Source of the DNA: UBA1038 sp964480995
Lineage (GTDB): Bacteria > Bacillota > Clostridia > Christensenellales > Aristaeellaceae
NCBI GenBank assembly: GCA_964480995.1
Contig: CAYZRZ010000019.1
Coordinates: 1-20,750 of the forward strand
Direction: 5' to 3'
DNA: 20,750 nucleotides
Part shown: in pieces, positions 13,194 through 20,750 of the stretch
Numbering within the stretch: position 1 is the first letter of the stretch
How the letters are laid out: every line of letters begins with the position of its first letter
The notes under the pieces: model-generated
Database searches by the model: none
Told to the model about the DNA's origin: nothing
What the model saw: only the letters and a program-made list of their open reading frames with translations
Translations under genes and position numbers: made by a program

Positions 13194-13822
13194 CAACACG
13201 ACTGAGCCGTGAGGACCGGCTGGAGCAGCTGCTTTCGTGCGATTTAACGATTTGGCGGCAGGGCATCCGTCTGGCCGGAATGGATGAAGTTGGCCGGGGG
13301 CCGCTGGCCGGCTGCGTGACAGCTGCCTGCGTTGTGATGCCGTCTGATTCCCGCATACTGTGGGTGGACGATTCAAAGAAGCTGTCCCCATCCAGACGCG
13401 AGAAAGTATATGATGAGATCATTCGGACAGCCCGGTTCGTCGGCATCGGCCGGGTCGAAGCGGAGGAGATCGACCGCATCAATATTTTGCAGGCAACCAT
13501 GAAGGCTATGCGGCAAGCAGCAAACGGAGCGGGGGCCGGCATTTATTTGGTGGACGCTGTGCAGCATCTCGGGCTTGACGGGGAGGAGCGCGCGCTGATA
13601 CACGGCGACGCGCTCAGCTATTCCATTGCCGCCGCCTCCATTGTGGCCAAGGTGGTGCGTGATCGGGAGATGGAAGAACTGGATAAGCGGTTTCCAATGT
13701 ATGGTTTTGCGAAAAACAAGGGATACGGTACGGCAGAGCATATCAAGGCGCTGCGGGAATACGGCCCCTCTCCCATCCACAGGCGCAGCTTTATCGGCCG
13801 GCTGCTTTCAAAAGAAGCATGA
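13190..13822 (+). CDS. rnhB: Ribonuclease HII
   Basis: The 210-residue endonuclease removes RNA from RNA-DNA hybrids and single ribonucleotides from DNA. The catalytic acidic residues are D32 and E33 in MDEVGRGPLAG, D122 in YLVDAV and D158 in VVRDREM. The DDSKKLS block and the SIAAASIVAKV helix are also characteristic. The frame is open further upstream inside rbgA, but ATG 13190 overlaps the rbgA stop by ATGA and gives a normal N-terminus of about 25 residues before the first strand. Its own stop overlaps the yraN start in the same way. Confidence 0.95.
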   Translation: MTTRLSREDRLEQLLSCDLTIWRQGIRLAGMDEVGRGPLAGCVTAACVVMPSDSRILWVDDSKKLSPSRREKVYDEIIRTARFVGIGRVEAEEIDRINILQATMKAMRQAANGAGAGIYLVDAVQHLGLDGEERALIHGDALSYSIAAASIVAKVVRDREMEELDKRFPMYGFAKNKGYGTAEHIKALREYGPSPIHRRSFIGRLLSKEA

Positions 13823-14163
13823 GCAGTTACCAAAGCGGCCTGGAAGGGGAGGAGCAGGCTTGCTCCTATCTGAAGGCGATGGGCATGCAGGTGCTGTGCA
13901 TGCGCTACCGGGCTGACGGCGGAGAGATCGATATCATCGCCAGCGACGGCGGCAAGATCCGGTTTACGGAAGTGAAGTACCGGCCCCAAAGCCGCCTTGG
14001 CGCCGGGATAGCCGTTATTGATGAAGATAAGCGAAGGCGTCTTTTACGGGCGGCGAAGGCATACCTGAAAGAAAAGAGGCTGGGCGCCTCATGGCAGATT
14101 GATCTGATAGAGATTACCCGCGCGGGCGTTTATCTGATCGAGGACGCGGCTCGCGGGCGATAG
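13819..14163 (+). CDS. yraN: YraN/UPF0102 family endonuclease-like protein
   Basis: The 114-residue protein has the restriction-endonuclease-like core of the UPF0102 family: a G..GE..A..YL helix (7-18), GGEIDII (34-40) and FTEVKYR (49-55), where D38, E51 and K53 would form the catalytic D...ExK set. The function is not established; structural similarity to Holliday junction resolvases is known for the family. It overlaps rnhB by ATGA and precedes the large glycosyltransferase gene by 10 nt. In Firmicutes it is usually followed directly by yifB and dprA; here a 4-kb gene intervenes. Confidence 0.92.
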   Translation: MSSYQSGLEGEEQACSYLKAMGMQVLCMRYRADGGEIDIIASDGGKIRFTEVKYRPQSRLGAGIAVIDEDKRRRLLRAAKAYLKEKRLGASWQIDLIEITRAGVYLIEDAARGR

Positions 14164-14173
14164 GAATAAATCG

Positions 14174-17100
14174 ATGAAAAAAAGAACACTGTACATAGGA
14201 ATCTCGGGCCTGCTGATCATGGCGGCCCTTTTAGCCGTTTTACTGGGGCAGGGAAACGCTAAGGTGAGCTATGGCATCAATCTTCTGAAGAACGCGGACT
14301 TTGAGCGCGTGACGGGGGAGGATCTGCCGGAAAACTGGCTGCCTGACGCCTATCAGCGCATGCCCGGCACCAGCTTGTTTGAATTGACACAAGGCAGAAC
14401 GGGACAGGGTATCCTCGTACACAATATGGAGCTCAACGATGCCCGTTTTATGCAGACCGTATCCGTCGCTCCCAATACTCTGTATGAACTCAGCGGCTAT
14501 GTGAAGGCAGGGGCAGAGGAAGGCCGAGGCGCCAATATATCCATCGCCGATGTCTATGTGGAGTGGGTCGGCCTTATGGATACCGGGGACGCGTGGGAGC
14601 AGATCAAGGTCTATGGCCGCACAGGACCCCAGCAGCGGGAGCTGACTGTTTACGCGCGTCTGGGCGGCTACTCTTCAGAGAGCCTTGGGCGGGCCGGGTT
14701 TGACGATCTGGCCCTGATGGCGGTTGAACAGGTGCCTGACGGCACGGATGTCTATTCCTGGGAAACATGGAAACCTGATAACAGCACACAGACAGATTTA
14801 TCTCAGCCCCCGCCTGCCTGGCCCTGGCTGCTGGGGATCGCCTTTATTTGGGCGTGGTTTGCCCGAGATATGGCCCGCCGGGCTGAACTTGCGGCGAAGC
14901 GTGATCTGAGCAAGGAGCGCAAGCGTTTATTTGACAGCGGCCTGATGTGGCTGTTGATTGCCGCTTTTGTAACCCGTGTGCTGATCGGTATCCTTATTCC
15001 CGGCTATGGGGTGGATGTGGGATGCTTCACAGCCTGGTCAGACAGGATGTACCGTATCGGTCCGGCGGATTTTTATATCACGGAGCAGCATAGCGACTAT
15101 CCGCCCGGCTATATGCTGGCCTTGTGGCCGATCGGGCTGGTCGGCAGCGTGCTTGGAACAGGCGCGACCGAATTGATGATCAAGCTGCCGGCGATCATCG
15201 CCGATATCGCGGCGATTGTCCTGATCTATCACTATGTCAGCGAGCAGTTCAACCGCAAAACTGCTCTGTGGCTGGCTGCGATGTATGCCTTCAATCCTTT
15301 GGTTTACGTGACCGGCGCTGCCTGGGGGCAGGTAGACAGCATACCGACAGCCCTGATTATGTTGGCGATCCTTTTGATTTACAAGGGCAAATGGGGGGCC
15401 GCTCTGCCCGTTTATACCCTTTCCGTACTGATGAAACCCCAGGCTTTGATGTTTGGTCCTCTGGGGCTGGCAGCTTTTGCGCTGTATCTGCTGAGAGGTG
15501 AGGATAAGCAGCGGTGGAAGCAGGCGCTGGCAGGCATCGGAATATCTCTTGCTTTGGCTCTGGCAGTCATCCTTCCCTTCTCTCCCAAACAGGAGGGGGC
15601 CGGATGGCTGATCGAACTCTACTCCGGGACGATGACCTTCTACGGCTATGCCACAGTCAACGCCACCAACCTGTACTTTCTCTTCGGCCTCAACTGGCAG
15701 CCCATCGGCAGCGCGGCGCCTCTGTTGCTGCGCCTGGCTGGAGCGCTCAGCCTGATCGTGCCGGTCTGCCTGTACCTGTATAAGGGGGCCAGGGAAGCCG
15801 CCGGACGCGAACGGGTTCTGCTGTTGCTTTCCCTGCTGCCCGCGGCGGCCTGCCTTGCGCCTATGAGCCTCAGCCTGACGGGCACACTGCTCATGGTATC
15901 GGGCTTTTTGATCGTGCTGGTCCGCTTCCTGTCGGAGGGCAGCGTATACAATCTGCCCCTGCTGGGGGCAGTAATGCTGGTGGTTTTTTGCGCCCTGGGC
16001 GTGATGATGCATGAGCGCTACCTGTTCCCGGCCATCGGGCTGTTGATCCTGGCCTACGCAAAACGCCGCGACCGGAGCATTCTTGTTCTGATGATTGCCT
16101 TGAGTATCCTTGCCTTTATGAATGTGGGCATCGCGCTCGATCGCGGCGTACGCATCGGCGGTGTTCCGGGTCATCTGGCTGCCCCTCTTTACGGCATTGA
16201 CAGCGAGTCTGATTGGCTTGAGTACATCATATCAGCCGGGCAGGTTCTGGTCAGCGCAATGGCTGTCTATGTGGGCCTCACCCAGAGCCGCCTGAGTCAG
16301 CCGCTGCAGCCGGTGAAGCCCGCGGGGGTCAGGGATAACAAGGGGATCCAAGCGCAGGCCAGGCATAACGCCGCAACGGCAAGGCTTCTCAGCCCTCATA
16401 AAAATCCGCGGATCGACGGCAGAGATTGTTTGATCATACTGCTTGTCACACTGATCTACGCAGTGCCCGCGCTCACAAACCTTGGCGCCATGAAAGCCCC
16501 GCAGACATCCTGGGTATCAACCGCTGAGGACAGCGAGGTGGTCCTTGACCTGGGCGAGGAACGTCGCTTCCATCTGCTGTATTATCCGGGAATAGAACAG
16601 CGTTGGGAAAACGAGTTCAATGTATCAGTCAGCGATGATATGCAGCAATGGACGACATACGCGGCCCAGATAGATCCGGGCAACTGCTTCCAGTGGATGA
16701 CCGTCAATCATTCTGTCCGCAATGGCAGCCCTGCTGCGCTGGAGGGCCGCTATGTTAAAATTGCAGCTCCCAACCGCTTGACCACCATCATGGAGGTGCT
16801 TGCGCGCGACGCGGACAGCAAAGGGCAGATCAAGCTCAGCCTGGCAGCGGGCAAGGGTGAGGCGCTTATTGATGAACAGGATTCATTGGACGGTGACCCC
16901 AGCTGGTACAACAGCGCTTATTTTGATGAGATTTATCATGCCAGAACCGGTTATGAGCATGCCAATGCCATCCGGGGGACCGATCCCAACAATACCTACG
17001 AAATATCGCACCCGCCGCTTGGCAAGGTGTTCATGGCCTTCTCTATCCTGAAACTAGGCATGACCCCCTTTGCCTGGCGCTTGCCGGGCGCGCTGGCAGG

Positions 17101-18223
17101 CGTGTTCATGCTTCCCGCCATGTACCTGATTGGAAAACTGCTGACAAAAAAGCGGCTGTTCGGGTTTGCGGCCATCGCGCTGATGGCGCTGGACGGCATG
17201 CACTTCGCGCAGACCCGCATCGCTACTATTGACAGCTTTGCCACGCTGTTCATCATCTGGTCGTATTACTTTATGTTCCGCTACGCGCTGGATGGAGATG
17301 CCGGAAGAAGCTTAAAGGGGGATATGATCAACCTCGCTCTTTCCGGGTTATTCATGGGCCTTGCCGTTGCCAGCAAATGGACAGGGATGTACGCGGGTGC
17401 CGGCCTTGCCCTCATCTTCTTCTGGGCGCTTGCCCGAAGGGTGAAAGAAGGCCTTGAAGCTCGCGAACTGTGCGAGGACGCGAGCCTTCCCCTGGAGCGC
17501 AGGGAGGGCTTGTCAAGGATTGCGGACAACTGGCAGCATCGAACGCTGATGACCCTTGCCTGGTGCGTTTTGTTTTTTATTATCGTCCCCGCGCTGATCT
17601 ACTATGTCTCTTTTTATCCCTGGTTCATGCGCACGCCGGGCGGCCTTACCATTCAAAAGGTCTGGGACGCGAGCACCTACATGTTCGATTATCATTCCGA
17701 GCCCGGCCGGGGTATGGATCATGCCTTCTATTCACCCTGGTATCAATGGCCTTTGATGAATAAGCCGTTTTACTTCTATGCCGGGAAACGCATCGGCGAT
17801 ACAGGGAGCACCATCATGAGCTTCGGCAATCCTGCTGTATGGTGGGGCGGTTTCGCAGCTGTACTGATTCTCTCTGGGTTGTGGCTGATGCGCCGCTTGC
17901 GGCCAAAGGCTGAAGATGGTGAGGATATAAGGCCTGTTTTGGTCATCCTTTCCTACTTGGCGCAGTATGTGCCATGGATGCTCGTGCCGCGCGGGACCTA
18001 CCTGTACCACTATTTCCCCTCAGTGCCCTTTATTATTCTGGCGGCAGTCCTGGTTCTCTATTATCTGTACCGAAAAAATGAACGGCTGGGCAGAATCGTC
18101 ACCGACGCTTACCTGGTGATCGCTCTGGCGCTGTTCATCGGCTTCTTCCCATACTACTCGGGCATTCGCGTATCCGCTGCCTGGCTCAACGCGATGCGCT
18201 GGCTGCCGAGGATCTATTATTGA
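14174..18223 (+). CDS. Double GT-C membrane glycosyltransferase with two extracytoplasmic modules
   Basis: The 1349-residue protein starts with a membrane anchor (about 5-25). A beta-rich module (about 35-185) resembles carbohydrate-binding family 4/9 domains (NLLKNADFE, NTLYELSGYVKAG). The first GT-C module (about 255-705) has D281 in YGVDVGCF, the QHSDYPPGYM loop and a MHERY motif (612-616). A soluble segment follows, with a discoidin-like module (about 775-880; VVLDLGEERRF). The second GT-C module (about 915-1349) is closer to protein mannosyltransferase-type GT39: FDEIYHARTGYEH (D918, E919), SHPPLGK (945-951) and WRLPGALAGVFMLP. Such enzymes use polyprenyl-phosphate sugars and transfer outside the membrane; donor and acceptor are unknown here. 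The ATG has AGGA about 8 nt upstream. The gene continues the rbgA-rnhB-yraN unit and ends 25 nt before yifB. It is one uninterrupted frame, so this is a fusion, not a misjoined annotation. Confidence 0.9.
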   Translation: MKKRTLYIGISGLLIMAALLAVLLGQGNAKVSYGINLLKNADFERVTGEDLPENWLPDAYQRMPGTSLFELTQGRTGQGILVHNMELNDARFMQTVSVAPNTLYELSGYVKAGAEEGRGANISIADVYVEWVGLMDTGDAWEQIKVYGRTGPQQRELTVYARLGGYSSESLGRAGFDDLALMAVEQVPDGTDVYSWETWKPDNSTQTDLSQPPPAWPWLLGIAFIWAWFARDMARRAELAAKRDLSKERKRLFDSGLMWLLIAAFVTRVLIGILIPGYGVDVGCFTAWSDRMYRIGPADFYITEQHSDYPPGYMLALWPIGLVGSVLGTGATELMIKLPAIIADIAAIVLIYHYVSEQFNRKTALWLAAMYAFNPLVYVTGAAWGQVDSIPTALIMLAILLIYKGKWGAALPVYTLSVLMKPQALMFGPLGLAAFALYLLRGEDKQRWKQALAGIGISLALALAVILPFSPKQEGAGWLIELYSGTMTFYGYATVNATNLYFLFGLNWQPIGSAAPLLLRLAGALSLIVPVCLYLYKGAREAAGRERVLLLLSLLPAAACLAPMSLSLTGTLLMVSGFLIVLVRFLSEGSVYNLPLLGAVMLVVFCALGVMMHERYLFPAIGLLILAYAKRRDRSILVLMIALSILAFMNVGIALDRGVRIGGVPGHLAAPLYGIDSESDWLEYIISAGQVLVSAMAVYVGLTQSRLSQPLQPVKPAGVRDNKGIQAQARHNAATARLLSPHKNPRIDGRDCLIILLVTLIYAVPALTNLGAMKAPQTSWVSTAEDSEVVLDLGEERRFHLLYYPGIEQRWENEFNVSVSDDMQQWTTYAAQIDPGNCFQWMTVNHSVRNGSPAALEGRYVKIAAPNRLTTIMEVLARDADSKGQIKLSLAAGKGEALIDEQDSLDGDPSWYNSAYFDEIYHARTGYEHANAIRGTDPNNTYEISHPPLGKVFMAFSILKLGMTPFAWRLPGALAGVFMLPAMYLIGKLLTKKRLFGFAAIALMALDGMHFAQTRIATIDSFATLFIIWSYYFMFRYALDGDAGRSLKGDMINLALSGLFMGLAVASKWTGMYAGAGLALIFFWALARRVKEGLEARELCEDASLPLERREGLSRIADNWQHRTLMTLAWCVLFFIIVPALIYYVSFYPWFMRTPGGLTIQKVWDASTYMFDYHSEPGRGMDHAFYSPWYQWPLMNKPFYFYAGKRIGDTGSTIMSFGNPAVWWGGFAAVLILSGLWLMRRLRPKAEDGEDIRPVLVILSYLAQYVPWMLVPRGTYLYHYFPSVPFIILAAVLVLYYLYRKNERLGRIVTDAYLVIALALFIGFFPYYSGIRVSAAWLNAMRWLPRIYY

Positions 18224-18248
18224 TATTTTATCAGGAGGAGGTCCGCGC

Positions 18249-19796
18249 ATGCTTGCGAGAGCGTTGTGTTTTGCCCTGAACGGTATACAGGGCGAACCTG
18301 TGATGGTAGAAGCTGATGTATCAAACAGCGATAAGTTTGTTTTCAATCTGGTGGGCCTGCCGGACGCGGCGGTGAAGGAAAGCCGCGAGCGTGTTTTTGC
18401 CGCGCTCAAAAACAGCGGTTTCACTCAGCCCTATGTGCGCACCACGGTCAATCTTTCGCCCGCGGATCTGCGCAAGGAAGGCACTGCCTTTGATTTGCCA
18501 ATCGCTGTCGCGATCATCGCGGCCAGCAGGCAGGCCAGGGTGATTAATCTTGAAGACACAGTGCTGCTTGGAGAACTGGCGCTGGACGGCCGCTTGGCTC
18601 CTGTGCACGGGGCACTGTCACTGGTCATTGCCGCGCGTGAGCGGGGATACAGCAAGGTTGTACTGCCGCTTCAAAACTCGCGGGAGGTGGAAGCCGTTGA
18701 GGGGATGCAGGTGTTTCCCGCGCGGGCACTGTATGAAGTTGTGCAGCACCTTGCCGGCAATGCGCTCATCCCCGCGCAGGCGCAAAAGAGCTACCTTGAA
18801 TGTTTATCAGAGCAGGTGATTGGCGCTGACCTCAGCCAGGTGCGCGGACAGCGCATGGCCAAGCGCGCGCTGGAGGTAGCTGCCGCTGGTGGACACAATT
18901 TACTCATGGTGGGCGTCCCGGGATCCGGCAAGACGATGCTGGCCCGCTGCCTGCCGGGCATCCTGCCTTATATGACTCAGGAAGAAGCATTCGAAACGAC
19001 GCGCATACACAGCGCGGCGGACTTGATCGTTCCGGGCCAGGGGCTGATGACGCAGCGGCCATTTCGCACCCCGCACCACTCCGCCTCCATGGCGTCACTT
19101 GTGGGCGGCGGATCAAACGCGAGACCGGGCGAGGTATCGCTGGCACATAACGGCGTGCTCTTTTTAGACGAGATGCCTGAATATCCCAGGCAGGTTTTGG
19201 AAGCGTTGCGCCAGCCGCTTGAAGACGGCGTGACCTCGGTATCCCGTGTCCGGGCACATTCGCGCTATCTGTCGCGCTGCATGATGGTGGCCAGCATGAA
19301 CCCCTGTCCCTGCGGCTATTATGGCAGCAGATCCAAAAAATGCCGCTGCGGAAGCCATGAGATCAAGCGTTACCTTGACCGTATCTCAGGCCCTTTGCTT
19401 GACCGCATCGATATCCAGGTGGAAGTGGATGCTGTGCCGATTGAGGAAGTGAGCGCGCCCGCCCAGGCGGAAGGGAGCGCCGCTGTGCGTGAGCGCGTTA
19501 TCGCGGCCAGAAATAAGCAGTTAATACGTTTTGAAGGCACGGGAATCCGATCCAACGCGCAGATGGAGGGCAAGCACATCGAACAGCTGGCAAATATCAG
19601 TACTGAGGCCTTGGCGCTGCTGCACCGGGCGATGCAGCAGCGCAGCCTGAGCATGCGAGCCTACAGCCGCATCATCAAGGTGGCGCGTACAATTTCTGAT
19701 CTGTCGGGGGAGGATGATGTAGGTGTGCCCGCGATGGCAGAGGCCATACAATACCGCTTGATCGACAGCAAATACTGGGGTGACGCGCATGGTTGA
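18249..19796 (+). CDS. yifB: YifB/ComM family Mg-chelatase-like AAA+ ATPase
   Basis: The 515-residue protein has an N-terminal Lon-protease-like domain without a known activity (about 1-170; FNLVGLPDAAVKESRERV) and an AAA+ core. The core carries Walker A GVPGSGKT (222-229) and Walker B FLDEMPEY (305-312). The zinc-like cluster CPCG...CRCG (C353, C355, C365, C367) precedes DRISGPLLDRIDI (377-389). ComM in Gram-negative bacteria is a helicase promoting branch migration during transformation; the family role in Firmicutes is less clear. ATG 18249 has GGAGGAGG about 8 nt upstream. Its 3' end overlaps the dprA start by 8 nt, linking it to DNA uptake and recombination. Confidence 0.94.
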   Translation: MLARALCFALNGIQGEPVMVEADVSNSDKFVFNLVGLPDAAVKESRERVFAALKNSGFTQPYVRTTVNLSPADLRKEGTAFDLPIAVAIIAASRQARVINLEDTVLLGELALDGRLAPVHGALSLVIAARERGYSKVVLPLQNSREVEAVEGMQVFPARALYEVVQHLAGNALIPAQAQKSYLECLSEQVIGADLSQVRGQRMAKRALEVAAAGGHNLLMVGVPGSGKTMLARCLPGILPYMTQEEAFETTRIHSAADLIVPGQGLMTQRPFRTPHHSASMASLVGGGSNARPGEVSLAHNGVLFLDEMPEYPRQVLEALRQPLEDGVTSVSRVRAHSRYLSRCMMVASMNPCPCGYYGSRSKKCRCGSHEIKRYLDRISGPLLDRIDIQVEVDAVPIEEVSAPAQAEGSAAVRERVIAARNKQLIRFEGTGIRSNAQMEGKHIEQLANISTEALALLHRAMQQRSLSMRAYSRIIKVARTISDLSGEDDVGVPAMAEAIQYRLIDSKYWGDAHG

Positions 19797-20750
19797 AAGT
19801 GCGGAGCAGCTGGCCCGCCTGTGGCTTTCTCTATGCGAGAATCTGAGCTCAGCCTCCCGAAGAAAACTGGCGGAGGAAGCGGGCAGCTATACTGCCCTTT
19901 ATGAGGGGTTCCCGGCTGGCGTTACAGGTCAGGTGAATGATAAAGCGCTGGATGAGCTGCGGCGTTTGCGGGATGCGGGGACGGATAAACTGCTCCTGCG
20001 CCTGAAAGCGCTGGGTATTGGTTTTTGTTTTCTGGGAGATACCTCATACCCCGACCTGCTTTCGTATATACCTGACCCGCCGGATGTGCTTTTTTATCGC
20101 GGAACTATGCCTGAAGGAGACTACAGGGCTGTATCCATCGTCGGCTCCAGGCGTGAAACGCGCTATGGCAGAAACCAGGCCTTTGGTATCGCAAAAGACC
20201 TGGCCGCGCAGGGTGTGATCATTGTGTCTGGCCTTGCGCGGGGCATCGATACCGCCGCCCACAAGGGAGCCCTGGAGGCAGGCGGAAAAACCATCGCGGT
20301 GCTTGGCAGCGGCCTTAACAATATTTATCCGCAGGAGAACGCAAAGCTTGCGGATGAGATCGCGGCAACCGGAGGCGCTGTGGTAACCGAGCTTCCGCCC
20401 GGCACAGCGCCGCTTGCTTTCCGTTTTCCCGCCCGCAACCGAATCGTATCCGGGCTTTCTCAGGCCCTGCTGCTGGCTGAAGCAAGGGATAAATCGGGCA
20501 CGCTGATCACGGTCGGCCATGCGCTTGACCAGGGCCGGGAAGTCTTCGCCGTACCCGGCGAGGTGGATTCACCCGGCAGCCTGATCCCCAACCGCATGAT
20601 CCGTGAAGGGGCAAGGCTATGTACCTGCGCCGGGGACATTCTGGAGGATATGGGATGGGCTGAGAGAAAGCCGCCTGTCAGGCAGCTGCGCTTTGAGTTC
20701 AATGATATATCAGACACTCAGCGCTCCATCGTAGAAGCCCTGATGGATGA
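19789..20750 (+). CDS. dprA: DNA processing protein DprA, 3' end outside the window
   Basis: The open frame begins at ATG 19789 inside the end of yifB and is still open at the right edge, after 320 codons. DprA loads RecA onto incoming single-stranded DNA during transformation. The Rossmann-fold core is clear: SIVGSRRETRYG, SGLARGIDTAAHKGAL, AVLGSGLNNIYPQEN, FPARNRIVSGLS and the EARDKSGTLIT block, followed by FAVPGEVDSPGS. An N-terminal helical region of about 75 residues precedes it. The last visible residues (ISDTQRSIVEALMD) look like the start of the C-terminal winged-helix (DML1-like) domain. The start is supported by the 8-nt overlap with yifB and by the normal family length before the core. 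Only the C-terminus is missing because of the window edge. Confidence 0.95.
   Translation, partial: MVESAEQLARLWLSLCENLSSASRRKLAEEAGSYTALYEGFPAGVTGQVNDKALDELRRLRDAGTDKLLLRLKALGIGFCFLGDTSYPDLLSYIPDPPDVLFYRGTMPEGDYRAVSIVGSRRETRYGRNQAFGIAKDLAAQGVIIVSGLARGIDTAAHKGALEAGGKTIAVLGSGLNNIYPQENAKLADEIAATGGAVVTELPPGTAPLAFRFPARNRIVSGLSQALLLAEARDKSGTLITVGHALDQGREVFAVPGEVDSPGSLIPNRMIREGARLCTCAGDILEDMGWAERKPPVRQLRFEFNDISDTQRSIVEALMD

Noticed and set aside
15038..16174. 378-codon minus-strand frame within the glycosyltransferase gene
   Set aside because: It is His/Gln/Arg-rich low-complexity sequence, as expected from the antisense of a Leu/Ala-rich membrane protein, with no independent support.
18249..20750. 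yifB-dprA as evidence of natural competence
   Set aside because: Both genes are widespread in bacteria that have never been shown to be transformable; no comE or comG genes are in the window.

Overview
This 20.75-kb window looks like a chromosomal segment of an anaerobic, Gram-positive-type Firmicute (class Clostridia is my best inference). The grounds are AGGAGG-type ribosome binding sites before most genes, sigma-A-type promoters (TTGACA/17/TATAAT-like), a flavodiiron protein typical of anaerobes, and the Firmicutes gene order rbgA-rnhB-yraN ... yifB-dprA. Base composition is moderately GC-rich and fairly even. I see no insertion sequence, phage gene, CRISPR array or toxin-antitoxin pair. 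Most of the window is core-genome content, so the unusual observations are modest ones inside it.

Left end (1-2315, minus strand): a two-gene unit reading leftward, a secreted PIG-L-type deacetylase followed by galE, driven by a near-perfect promoter. Divergent from it, and sharing the short intergenic region, is a second strong promoter for leuS.

Region 2395-8468 (plus strand): a compact housekeeping unit of leuS, alr, a polytopic membrane protein of unknown function, rsmD, coaD and a DivIVA-like coiled-coil protein. Gaps are 0 to 22 nt. The unit ends at a strong hairpin at 8513-8552. It combines translation (LeuS, RsmD), cell-wall D-alanine supply (Alr), CoA synthesis (CoaD) and probable envelope or division functions.

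Region 8590-10352: two tRNA-Ser genes (UGA and GCU anticodons) on the minus strand with their own promoter and terminator; then, on the plus strand, a small Rel/SpoT-HD-fold protein that has lost both HD-motif histidines and is preceded by a possible structured leader; then a minus-strand double zinc-ribbon protein. The last two share a bidirectional terminator. A 454-nt gene-free stretch follows, holding divergent promoters and a roughly 215-nt leader before the flavodiiron gene.

Region 10353-12323: an FprA-type flavodiiron protein (oxygen or NO detoxification), then a shikimate-kinase-fold protein in which the shikimate-binding arginines and GGG loop are replaced. The second gene has its own promoter, which overlaps the hairpin ending the fprA transcript.

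Region 12357-20750 (plus strand): rbgA, rnhB and yraN joined by ATGA overlaps; a 1349-residue membrane glycosyltransferase that joins two GT-C modules with two extracytoplasmic beta-sandwich-like modules; then yifB (comM-like) and dprA, which runs off the right edge. The large glycosyltransferase gene interrupts a gene order that is normally contiguous in Firmicutes. Together with the PIG-L deacetylase and GalE it suggests investment in surface glycans.

The most interesting items are the shikimate-kinase-like protein without substrate arginines, the histidine-less HD protein and its leader with competing helices, and the double GT-C enzyme. None amounts to a demonstrable new system from sequence alone.
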